From contig ML978184.1 in NCBI GenBank assembly GCA_010015745.1, positions 234,334-298,333 of the forward strand: a DNA stretch of 64,000 bases. The letters run 5' to 3'. This DNA comes from Setomelanomma holmii (taxonomy: Eukaryota > Ascomycota > Dothideomycetes > Pleosporales > Phaeosphaeriaceae). Position numbers and translations under genes: made by a program. A model generated the notes under the pieces. It worked only from the letters and a program-made list of their open reading frames with translations. It searched no databases and was not told the DNA's origin. Below are positions 54,446 through 64,000 of the stretch, piece by piece (the first letter of the stretch is position 1; each line of letters opens with the position of its first letter).

Positions 54446-56470
54446 ATGGCGGAGCAAGCGATCACACAAGGTGCTATCAGGTCAGCTTTATGCTCATACA
54501 ACATGAACCATTACTGAACAGAAACAGGAGCATATTCGAGCCCAGCGGCTGCTTCGTAGAGCATCCCGTGCTGCAATGCGTGCAGATCAAGACCATGGAG
54601 CCCAAGGCGGGTGATGCAAACCCAGTGCAGCGCTTTCGTGTAGTGCTGAGCGACATTCGCAACTTCATTCAAACCATGATCGCTACCAGTATGTCGCTCT
54701 AGGAGACTGGGGGGTGGAAAGGTACTGACAGCATATAGCCGCAAACGAGATTGTGACCTCTGGGCAGCTCAAGAAGGGCTCAATAGTGCGACTATTGAAA
54801 TACAACCCTCAGCAAGTCAAGGAGAAGAAGTTGGTTATCTACCGCCTTTGCGCCTGCACGTCTGACAAATTGCAGTATCCTCATCATCATGGAACTCGAG
54901 GTTCTAGCACAATACGGTGAGCTGGAAAAGATTGGACAGCCAGAGGCCTTAGACACGAAGTCAGATCCGCAACCCGCTGCTATCTCTGGCAACAACTTCT
55001 ACGGCTCGAAGCCCGCACCTGCCCCTCAGCCTCAACGAAACCTGCCTGTACACCAGAGCAACCCTGCGACGTCTTCGCATCCTCACCTCTACCCAATCGA
55101 GTCGCTGTCCCCGTACGCACACAAATGGACGATCCGTGCTCGATGCACGCAGAAAGGCGAGATGAAGGAGTGGCACAACCAGAAGGGCACGGGCAAGCTT
55201 TTCAGCGTCAATCTGCTCGACGATACCGGCGAGATACGGGCTACTGCATTCAACGACGCCGCTGAGAGGCTGTGGCCTGTCTTTGAGGAGGGGATTGTCT
55301 ACTACATCTCGGCGCCGTGTAGAGTAACGCTGGCGAAGAAGCAATTCTCGAACTTGCCAAACGACTATGAGCTGCAATTCGAACGCGACACCCTGGTCGA
55401 GAAGGCGGAGGACCAAGACAACAAGCCGCAGATACGCTTCAACTTCACCAAGATTGGTGATCTCAACTCCGTTGAGAAGGACACAACGATTGATACTGTC
55501 GGTGTGTTGAAAGAGGTCGCTGAAGTTACTACGATAACGTCAAAGAATACCAACAAGGACTTCAGTAAACGGGAATTGACTCTCGCGGATGACAGCCAAA
55601 CATCGGTGCGGCTCACTATATGGGGCAAGACTGCAGACAGTTTCGATGCGCCGCTTGAGTCGATTATTGCGTTCAAAGGTGTCAAAGTTAGTGACTTTGG
55701 CGGAAGAAGCCTGAGTCTCTTGAGTTCTGGGTCTATGATGGTCGATCCCGATATCGATGAAGCACACAAGCTACGAGGATGGTTCAACGCTGTCGGTCAG
55801 AATGTCACATTCTCTACGCATCAGAACATGGCATCGACATCTGGTGCTGGCGGCAAGAATGATACGAAACTCATCTCCCAAGCGATCGAAGAAGAGAGCT
55901 ATCTTCAGGACACACCTACATATATGAGCCTGCGAGCGTCGGTTGTGTACGTCAAGAACACCACAGTCGCCTACCCGGCATGTTCGACACCTGGGTGCAA
56001 CAAGAAGGTGATTGAGGAGAATCCTGGCTCCTGGTGGTGCGAAAAGTGCCAAGCCAACTTCCCAGAACCCAACTATCGCTATGTGCTCAGCGTCAACGTT
56101 GCGGATCACACTGGCACTCTGTGGTTGAGCTGCTTCGATGAGGCTGGACAAGCCATTGTGGGCTTATCAGCGAATGAAGCCATGAAGATTAAGAACGATG
56201 ATGATGAGAACAGCACGCAAAACTTCATGAACCTCATGCAGGAGGCAACATGCAAGACCTTCAACTTCAGGGTGCGAGCGAAAATGGAGACATACCAGGA
56301 CCAACCGAAGTGAGTTCTTACGAGGCTATGATGGGGCAGATACTGACTGAACAAGGCCACGGTACCAGGTCTTGAACCTGTACCCACTCAATTACGCCCA
56401 AGAGGCGAACAAGCTGGCTCAGCTTATCAAGCAGTACGATATGAACGAGGACAGCTTGTTTGTGAATTGA
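54446..56470 (+). CDS. RFA1: Replication protein A large subunit (Rfa1/RPA70)
   Basis: Exons 54446-54480, 54522-54688, 54739-54829, 54876-56309, 56356-56470 give 613 aa. RPA binds single-stranded DNA in replication, repair and recombination. The N-terminal DBD-F (GAIRNRSIF, PVLQCVQIK, RFRVVLSD, ILIIMELEVL) is split by three introns. A linker precedes DBD-A (SLSPYAHKWTIRARC, RATAFND) and DBD-B (FNFTKIGDL, TLADDSQTSVRLTIWG). DBD-C carries the zinc ribbon C-x4-C-x13-C-x2-C in ACSTPGCNKKVIEENPGSWW-CEKC. The last exon gives the trimer helix ending in YDMNEDSLFVN. The first exon is 35 nt. The exon 2 acceptor has two AGs 6 nt apart (CAG-AAA-CAG) in the same phase, so a two-residue choice is possible. 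Confidence 0.96.
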
Positions 56471-56929
56471 GGGAGGCGAAGTTCATACGAGACTTATTGG
56501 GGCGATTTACTGACCAAGTGCTTTTCCGAAGTGCTTTTCCGAAGGCTCACATCACGTTGCTGGCAAAGCACTGGCAGCGTTGAAGGCCGTCGCCAAGGAA
56601 TATCTAAGCGAAACATGTAACGATACAGTTATTCCCATTGTCTTCGCCTCGTCTGACATATTCTGACATGATTGAAGTTGATGCCCCACTAAAGTCTTAA
56701 CAGCTTCAAAGCAGCTCAAGCTACCCCACCAGTACGTCATTACCAATCATTTCAGACATGACGGAAAATGCCTCGGATGCAAAGTCTGGTTCACGTTCAT
56801 AACGCGTGGTCCGCCGATTCTTTCAAGCTTCAGACAATCATCTCTAGCCACAGTATCTGCAATCATTTGACACTGCAGTCTACGATTCATTGACACACCT
56901 TTTGTGCAATCCCAAGAGCTTCAATCAAT
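56471..56929. other. Spacer between RFA1 and the oxidoreductase
   Basis: About 460 bases with the RFA1 3' end and oxidoreductase promoter. The word AGTGCTTTTCCGA is repeated directly at 56518-56542. No gene is seen. Confidence 0.6.
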
Positions 56930-58057
56930 ATGGCTGACACAATGCGCGCAATTGGTTCGTTACGAAACTCTTCTTCTGTCGAATGAACCGTCCTGATACC
57001 TCGCAGACATCAAGAACGGCAAAGGCCCCGTCGATGCCCTTCACATTGCAGATGTTCCCAAGCCCAAGCCCGGAAAGTCACAGGCACTCGTCAAAGTCAA
57101 AGCCTTTGGGCTGAATCGCATGGACCTGCTACAGCGCGAGGGTCATTATCCGGTGCCACCTGGTGCACCCAAAATCTTAGGTGTAGAGTTTTCAGGCACG
57201 ATTGCAGAACTTGGTCAAGAAGGCGGCGGAAGAGAAGGCTTCAAGGAGGGTGATGAGGTATTTGGGCTGGCGTATGGGGGTGCGTATGCGGAGTATATTG
57301 CTGTGTCGACGCATATGCTGGTGAGAAAGCCGAAGGAGCTGACGTGGGAGCAATGTGCTGGCATTCCTGAGGTGAGCATGCGTTCCCGTTGGACTTTTCA
57401 GGAGCTTCGTAGGCTAATTGTTTACTCAAGACATGGATAACAGCAACCCAAGCCATGTATCTAGTCGGCGGGTTTGCTGCAGGCAAGTCAATCCTCTGGC
57501 ACGCCGCCGCTTCGTCGGTTTCAATCTCCGGTATTCAACTTTCCAAGGCCGACTCCGCATCCACCGTCTATGCTACAGCGCGACAGGACTCGAAATGCGA
57601 ATTTGCAGTAAAAGAGCTTGGTGCGGATGCTGCCTTCAACACCACGAGCCAGAATTGGGTTGAGGAAGTCATGAAGGCCACAGACAACAAGGGTGTGGAC
57701 ATTATTGTCGACTTCATCGGCGCTTCATACTTCCAGCAGAATCTCGACGCTATTGCAAAGGATGGTGTGATTGTCAACCTGGGTTTCATGGGTGGTACCA
57801 AGGTTCCCGAAGGTACTGACATCAGCGCGTTCATCCGGAAGAGATGCACATTCGTTGGAAGCAGTCTAAGGAGTCGGGAAGAAGAGTATCAGGGCAAGCT
57901 GAGAGATCAATTGGTAGAGCATGCTCTGCCGCGCTTCGAGGACGGAAGGTTCAAGCTCTTCGTGGAAAAGGTGCTGCCGTGGGAGCAGATCCAGGACGCG
58001 CACCGGTTATTGGAGGAGAACAAGACGAAGGGCAAGGTGATTTGCACCATATCATAG
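56930..58057 (+). CDS. Quinone oxidoreductase, MDR superfamily (PIG3/TP53I3 type)
   Basis: Exons 56930-56954, 57007-57371 and 57431-58057 give 338 aa. The first exon is 25 nt (MADTMRAI plus one base). The protein is a zinc-free medium-chain NADPH:quinone reductase. Landmarks: MRAIDIKNGKGPVDALHI at the start, VKVKAFGLNRMDLLQREGHYP (quinone reductase signature), GVEFSGTIAELG, FGLAYGGAYAEYIAV, ATQAMYLVGGFAAGKSILWHAAAS near the cofactor site, VDIIVDFIGASYFQQNLDAI, and a C-terminal RLLEENKTKGKVICTI. The NADPH loop normally reads G-x-S-G-V-G or A-x-G-V-G; here it is AAASSVSISGIQL, so it looks diverged but the fold is kept. Substrate unknown. Confidence 0.92.
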
Positions 58058-58254
58058 TCGCTCATTATCTGCATAGCAATCACATTGAGTGTAGTATGAG
58101 GCTCAAAAGCATCATCTGACCAGTCCTAGAGATAATGTAAGCCAGTTCTCGCAAGTCGGCGCAAAAGAAAAGGTGGCCGGACTTGGGGATTGATCTGGTC
58201 AGCTCGCATGCTGCGAGGCTTGGATAGGCTGTTGCTTGGTAGATGAGATTGTCG

Positions 58255-59740
58255 TCATACAAGTCGTACCCGTACGGGGGTGCGCTGCTGCAAATCCTCG
58301 TAGAGTTCTCTCCAGACTCCGGGTCCGTTGAGCTCATCTTCAATCTTGGCCGACGCTATCAGCTCGAATGATGATCCCACGGGACGAAGGACGAAAGGCT
58401 CCGTACCTCCGTACAAAAGCCATAATTGATCGCCTACCAAATGGTCCACTTCGTGCAGAAATATGCTCACAACGTAACCTATACTGCTGCAACAAGATCC
58501 GCCGAAGGCGTTGTCGCTGGGCTCAGCATCGTGCATTAGGACAATTTCGTCTATCAAGATGCCGGAGACTTCCATAACTTGTCCGTCATCAGAGAACGAA
58601 ACATCCGCAGTCTTACCAGCCCAGTCGATTTCATCCATCTCATGTAGATCGAAGCTGAGAGCGGAGACGGTGCCTTTTTTTGATCCCATGGTCCAATCGG
58701 CCACCCAGGACGGAAGGCCCTTAGTTCTCCCAGCATTGACTGCCCCGTTCCGGTAAAGGATGTCGAGATTTCTATCGCAACTCATCACTTTAGTTGCCAC
58801 GTCGGTGAACACATCCTCAGGGGTGGTGTCTTCGCTGTAATCAGCGACAACACCGTAATTGTGCTTTGCTACTCCAAGAAAAGCATAGACGTGGTCTTTC
58901 TTATCACTGGCCTTGCGGAATCGCGAATGCCCTATCAGATCGACAAGGCCAGGCAACCCTTTCGACTCTTGATTTCGCTTTTGCAAGAATACCAGCAGAG
59001 CCCGGATTACATGAGATAAAAAGTCTTCCCAAGAAGCATGTAGCCTGCAAAGTGTACGATGCTTCGGACTATCTTTGCTCGCTGCGCATGCTAGCTTTAG
59101 ATGGTCGGTCTCGTGGAGGAGATAGCCTCTGCTATTGTAAAGCGCCATAAGCACTCTGAACAGGGCGTCCTCGTGGATAAACTTCCCACCGTATTCGAAT
59201 ATAGCATGCGGCGCACATACAAATTCTTGGAAAGTCTGGATGGATGCAAGCACCACAGTGTCAGCACGATGCACGAAGCCTGTCTACACACGAATACTGA
59301 CCCATGCTCGCTCCCACCAAGGTTGCTCAAATACTCGTAAAACCCCGATCTAAATACTTTCAAATGTCTCCTCCTTCATTTTAGACCGCAAGAGGCTAAC
59401 GAAGGAATTCTCTGGCCCAATTGACTCGTCGGTGTGCTTTAATAGGTGTTCATATGCCTCTTTGATCCAAGCCAGCGCCGAGCCGCCTGGTTGCTCACTG
59501 GTAGACAAGCAGACGAAGACGTCCTCGTCCATTCCGTATATACTGTGCATAATGCTGACTTGTTGCGCTCGTTCAGAGACATCGCTTTGGTTCATACAAG
59601 TCTGATCAGCCCAGATTAGGATTTCAGCCTCGCCATGCTCTTCTGACCGATAGCGATAGGTGTGTTCGATAGCATGCGCCAGGTTTGCGAAAGCCTTGAA
59701 TTGCCTTCCCTCGATTCGCGAAGGGATCGATGCAAAGTTC
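58255..59740 (-). pseudogene. HET (heterokaryon incompatibility) domain gene, 5'-truncated with in-frame stop
   Basis: The visible reading runs from about 59740 to 58255 with one clean 66-nt intron (59301-59236, GTCAGT...CCAG). Motifs of HET domain are clear: RQFKAFANLAHAIEHTYRYR, ILIWADQTCMNQSDVSERAQQV, then VFEQPWWERAW joined to TFQEFVCAPHAIFEYGGK, and DKKDHVYAFLGVAKHNYG. Two defects: the usual N-terminal block (YxALSYxWG) is missing, replaced by rhodopsin-like sequence, and a TAG at 59350-59352 lies in frame between EETFES(I) and IGVLRVFEQPWW. HET proteins mediate non-self recognition and cell death when incompatible fungi fuse. Both breaks make full-length product unlikely; the 327-codon downstream frame is still open, so decay is recent. 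Confidence 0.8.
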
Positions 59741-60158
59741 GAATCAGTTGGATTGGCATGAGCGCGAGGATAACATCATTTGCGACGAGAATGCCTTTTG
59801 ATGTGAGGTTTCGCTCAATCGATATTTTTCTATTTCAAAACTTACCATTAGCCACCCATAAGCAGAGTGATGGCCCCGTCCGTGGGCCGAAGCGCCAATC
59901 GAAAGGAAGAAGTTCGCAGTGCACAGTATCTGGTGATATTGTCAGGGTTGAATAGATGTAAGCGTGCTTGCTTAAAGTACTTACCGTTCCGACCAACACC
60001 ATATAATCGTCAATCCGCAAAATCACTTTAGGACGAATGCGCGTGTAGATCCGAGCACCGCAAAAGCCGATTGCAAAGAAGGTGAAGACACCAGTCACAC
60101 CTAGAAATGCTGGCGCATAGTTTGTGTCGGCTACTAGTGAGCTGTCCCCAGTACTCAT
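59712..60158 (-). pseudogene. Fungal rhodopsin-domain (PTH11/SAT5-like) membrane protein, fragment
   Basis: The start (60158) and two exons are intact in frame: 60158-59985 (TNYAPAFLGVTGVFTFFAIG, ARIYTRIRPKVILRIDDYMVLVG, helices 1-2 of the family) and 59929-59846 (ILCTANFFLSIGASAHGRG). Both are followed by GTAAGT donors. After this the middle helices are missing, and a later helix-like stretch appears at about 59792-59712 in the frame reading VANDVILALMPIQLIRTLHRSLRE, which fits a late helix plus R-PLREK element of this family. The sequence then turns into a HET gene. It therefore looks like a deletion-and-fusion relic of a seven-helix protein. A shorter live protein cannot be ruled out. Confidence 0.6.
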
Positions 60159-61526
60159 CGTGCTTCAATGCCAGCTTGACGTAGTAATGGCTAGGATGGG
60201 TGATATTGAGCGTTCAGTGGTGTTGAGATTGACTACTCCCCCCCACATTTGTGGTCGCGCGGGAGATGGCGACAGTAGAGTTCGCGCGAAAGGTGACGAG
60301 CGTACGCGCTATTGCTTGCTTCCCTGACAAGACACGGTATTATAGCTGTCAGCCTTGGTATGTGGCCTCCTTGCCCTGAGGATCTTGCTCGAGATAGAGG
60401 TTCAGCCGGTCTTGGTAAGATGTGGGCGGAGCAAGAACCAGCAGCGCCTCTGACACCCCAAAGTGCGGACTTCTTTGGCTACTGGAGCTGTCAGGATGCA
60501 CTACCAGGTATTGACTTTCGGCTCGAGGCCTTCGCGGAGGCGGAAATTGCTCCCCAGTGGGAACTAGTGAACCGAACCTCCCGTACCACAATGTTACGAG
60601 GAGAGTATGTTGTTGTGCCACTCGAGATGATGACGGCTTGCCGATGCTGCCTCATTGGATAGTGTACAGAAGTATGATGAAGAGCATCAAAGCGTGGCCC
60701 ATATCACTTACATCGGAGTGTGTTCCCCGTCCCGCGCTCGCTTCGACTCTGATTCGTTCAACAGGAATTATGTGAAACAATCTTGATGTGGACATGAGCT
60801 ATGAACCTCTTTCCATGGAGAAGTTGGTATTGTTGACAAGTCGTTATGAAATGCCCATTTCTCACGACCAATGCCCTAGGCATTTGTCAGTAGGACAATG
60901 TGGGGAGAATCATGATCTAGTATTCGGCCTCTTGAGTGAGAGGTCTATCTACACAAGAGAGAGAGGAAAGGGTGCTAAGCCTAACCTGGTACTAGTGCTA
61001 GAAGATGGGAAGGAACCTGGGGCAGTACACTCACTGCAGGGCGGAGGCCATGGCTGACAGCATTGGTCGTGAAAGGTGTTGTCAACGACAACAATCTTCA
61101 TGGAGGTGGTGAGGGCGGATGATCAATATATCGAGTCTGAGTACTAAGTTGGGCGAGACATGCCCCTGAATTTGATTCTATAAGCCACCCTACTCAATTC
61201 GTAAGCGAGCTAACATTGACGCGCATCTTCGATGAGACCGCGCAATAACACAGTGCGACATCATATTTGCCTTCGGACATCTCACAACAAAATGTACTGA
61301 GCAGGCGATCGATTAGACTTTGTACTCGTCGAGTCGAACACTCAAGGTGTAACGGAGTCTCGCTTGACGTGCAAAAGCAAGTTAAAGAAGAAGGATTGTG
61401 ATGTGAAGTGTTCGATTACGCAGAATAGCACGGCACGAGTCGCTTGTATAGCTTATAAGTCGTGATGTGTCGCCTTTGATCAGAAATCCTGCCTGATCCA
61501 ACATGCAGCCTTCATGCGCGTGGCCA
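60159..61526. other. Gene-free stretch, 1.4 kb
   Basis: Between the rhodopsin fragment and the esterase 3' end. ORFs of 70-116 codons on both strands show no domain. It may hold decayed coding sequence, but I cannot name any. No RNA gene is seen. Confidence 0.5.
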
Positions 61527-62527
61527 CTACCAGTCCAGGAAATAATCGATCCCATCCGCCAAAGCATTTCCACCAACGGCCGCATGGTAGCTGAATGGAT
61601 ACTGATGCAGCTCAACGTCTCCCAAATTGGAGTTATTTTTGATCTGGTTGTAAAAGCGTGTGACCGTGGTTTCCGTCTGCAAAGAGGCAAGGAAGTCTCT
61701 TCTGGCCTCGTATGCCTCTTGTGTTTCTGTCCTTCTTTTCGTAGGATATTGCTCGAGATGGCCAAAGCTTACTTGGAGTGCAGGCTTCGTCGTTCCGTTA
61801 CGTTGGGTAGCGGTGTAGATTGGGCTATTATTGCTGAAGAAGTATTCATTGTTCCAGATCAGATAAGGCGATGCGCTAAGGAAGATGTCGAACAGGTCGG
61901 GCCGGACGAGAAGTGCGTACAGGCTGAACAGACCACCAAACGAGTGTCCGTAAAGACCGTCACGATGGAACTCTACATTCGGGAAGTAGCTGTGAACCCA
62001 GGGCCGGAGGACTGTATCGATAAATGTGATGAAGGCTTCAGCACCGGATGGAACACCTGGTGCGTCTTGTTGTGGAGGACAAGTCGAGCAGACTGGTGGC
62101 TGGTAATCGTAGTAACGACCGTCGGAATACGCTGAGTCCGGTTGAAGATCGGGATATCCGATGCTCACAACGACCGTGTCCGGTTGGTTGAAATCAACGG
62201 GCCGACGCTTGCGGAAGGCTTCCGTGGCCGTTTGAGCTAGGGCATTGCCGTCGAGAACGTACCTAACTATTCGTAAGTCAGATCGCGCCTAAGCTGGGTG
62301 TGCGATCGTGCGGAACAGAACGACACAACACGGGAGATGGCGCACAAGGTTTCAACGGTGCTGTCGACATCCCGAGATGTCCAGTTCAATGGCCATGAGA
62401 CTTGGACCTGGTATTCCCAGGTGCCATTGCTGACATTCCAGTATGCGATGTTGGGAAGGACAGTAGACGGGAACGCCTCAACGAGAGGGTGGAACGACCA
62501 ATTGCCAATTTTGGATAAGCCAGACAT
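61527..62527 (-). CDS. Alpha/beta hydrolase, siderophore-esterase type (IroE/Fes-like)
   Basis: Exons 62527-62346 and 62262-61527 (83-nt GTGCGC...TTAG intron) give 305 aa. Joining TT to G restores ETLYVLDGNALAQTATEAFRKRRPVDF, which fits the family. The fold is the putative-esterase family (PF00756) that includes bacterial enterobactin/bacillibactin esterases and fungal fusarinine-type siderophore esterases. The nucleophile elbow is GLYGHSFGGLFSLYAL (GHSFGG), a conserved YHAAVGG near the end carries the His. No signal peptide is seen, which suggests a cytosolic enzyme releasing iron from imported siderophore; that role is inference. The donor GTGCGC is weaker than its neighbours. It lies in the accessory end next to HET and rhodopsin relics. 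Confidence 0.85.
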
Positions 62528-64000
62528 GGTGGAAGGGAGTTCAGGAGCGTATCTTCAATCGCTGGTCCAAGGCGACGGTTCGGTACGAAACCTTATAACT
62601 TCTGAAAATACCAGAGCGCCGGCTCATTGATTCGATTGCCCAGTACTTGCCAAGCAATTCTTCATCTTCGAAGAGCGGTGAGGCAGGCAAGAACAGAGCA
62701 AACCGTCCTTTGGGGTGGGGATTTCGTCCGTCAGACGCGCTACAGGCGGCACAGATGCCGGCGAACGAGTTTGGTGGGGCTATAGCATCCAATAGAGCCA
62801 GGAAAGAAGCCGTGAGATATTCCCAGGATCAACGCTTCGGTACTTATCCGCGCCTCTAATGATATTCGGGCTAGCTGCCGCCCACTTGCTGCGGACCACA
62901 TGGTCGCTAAAGCTCGAGAACCATAGTGGCGGTCCTCTTCTTGGACCTTTCGATAACAGCTTGCAGCGAGAGTGAGTCGACCTTCTCGACGCACAAGTCA
63001 AGCTGACAGGTGGAAAAGCAAATGCGCGCGGTATTTCGGGCTAAATTGAGGGGAAAACCGCAGCCTCGCTCGATCGCTTGCAGCTCAGCGGCATATTGAC
63101 TCCGACAGCCAAGGATAACTTGCGCTATAAGGAATATTCGCTGCTCCCAACTTTACCAATGGTGTGGTAGAGCGGGACTGCCCAGCAGCTGCAGGAACGA
63201 CAGCGATGATTTTCAGTAGTCGAACGAATGATACGCCAGGTGTCCTGAAAATGGGAAATCCGCCGCGTTGTTCGCTAAGTGATTGGTGCGTGAAGGAAGG
63301 CTTCAACCGCATGAGCAGCTTCGTCAGGAATTCCCATGGTTAGAAGGATCGCATACAGGGTTATCAATCGACTATAATGGAAGGTGGAAAACCATATCCC
63401 TGCTGACATCGACTCGTGGCATATGCAGCACTCAGTTTCGCATCCGGGCTTACGCCCATGTTCTGAAAGGTGGCGCAGCAGGTCTGTAATAGACTTGAGA
63501 ATGTGAACTTTGTTATTGGCATGTGTGAAGTCTGGTCGAGAACAATGGCCGGGAAGAACATGAGGTTGAAGGAGAAGGAACGGGCCGTGGCTAAGACACA
63601 AATCTTGGAGTGGACATGCTAATGCGATTGCGTGCCCTTTGTGGCTCCTTTCCTCATAACAAAGCAGGCATCTTTGCGCCCACAAGTCTGGATACACTTT
63701 GCTGTGGTTACCCCCAGAACTTTTTAAAGGCCAATCTGAAGCCCATAACTCACAATTGCGGCAAAGCCAATCTGTCACGGTTTGAGTTTCTCTTACCCCA
63801 TGGGCAACCCGCGCCTCACCTTCGGTGAGATGCGACTCCCCATCCTGCACTAGCGCTGTTTACAGCCACTCATGTATACCTACTGTTTGTAGCTTCACAC
63901 AATAGAACCTCATCGAACATCAACTTTTCCAGGTCAACGAAAGGTCGATATCCATCGACTTTTCATCAAAACACGACTCAAATGCCTTCTTAAATCTGTT
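62528..64000. other. Right end of window, no confident gene
   Basis: About 1.5 kb upstream of the esterase. The longest frame (63275-63850, minus, 191 codons) is Cys/His-rich in places and runs unbroken, but has no ordered motif; an overlapping frame (63364-63561) looks as protein-like (LMFFPAIVLDQTSHMPI). Two competing frames suggest decayed coding DNA. The last 150 bases may be the leader of a gene beyond the edge. Confidence 0.4.

Noticed and set aside
63275..63850. 191-codon minus-strand ORF with several Cys/His residues
   Set aside because: No regular zinc-finger spacing, and an overlapping frame looks equally protein-like; kept only as possible decayed DNA.
1..64000. CRISPR arrays, insertion sequences, rRNA genes or bacterial operons
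   Set aside because: No regularly spaced repeats, transposase motifs or rRNA cores were seen; the gene structure is eukaryotic throughout.

Overview
The window is nuclear DNA of a filamentous ascomycete (Pezizomycotina). The Dothideomycetes are my best guess, but that is inference. Support comes from many short introns (mostly 45-80 nt, GT...CTAAC-like branch...YAG), compact genes with long gene-free spacers, and fungal families: ApsA/Num1, a DUF3824-type RS protein, an Mnr2-like CorA transporter, a MAL-type sugar permease, and HET and rhodopsin-domain relics. I see no bacterial-style operons, tRNA genes or CRISPR arrays. Exon coordinates were worked out by hand from reading frame, splice consensus and remembered family motifs; no search was run.

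Layout. 1-14.7 kb: 3' end of RPB5, a small membrane protein, mitochondrial SHMT, an F-box-like protein, the Hsp90 co-chaperone CNS1, and the cortical nuclear-migration protein ApsA/Num1. 17.9-29.3 kb: Mnr2-like Mg2+ transporter, DUF3824-type protein, SS18/SSXT-type chromatin subunit, mitochondrial rRNA methyltransferase MRM2. 31-44.1 kb: a frameshifted sugar permease, a YPR011C-type mitochondrial carrier, the Fe-S scaffold ISU1 (with an apparent AT-AC intron), UBP14 and POL5. 47.3-58 kb: CDC25, SLD5 (GINS), a secreted SsuA/THI5-like binding protein, dienelactone hydrolase, RFA1 (two ACGCGT boxes in its promoter) and a quinone oxidoreductase. 58.2-64 kb looks accessory and decayed: a 5'-truncated HET gene with an in-frame stop joined to a truncated rhodopsin-domain gene, then a siderophore-esterase-like hydrolase and a stretch with no convincing gene.

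How the genes relate. Most are unrelated housekeeping genes. CDC25, SLD5 and RFA1 all serve S phase or mitotic entry and lie within 10 kb. SHMT, MRM2, the carrier and ISU1 are mitochondrial. The strongest unusual signals are the AT-AC intron in ISU1, the permease frameshift that a decoy intron would hide, and the rhodopsin/HET junction. I found no clearly new multi-gene system.
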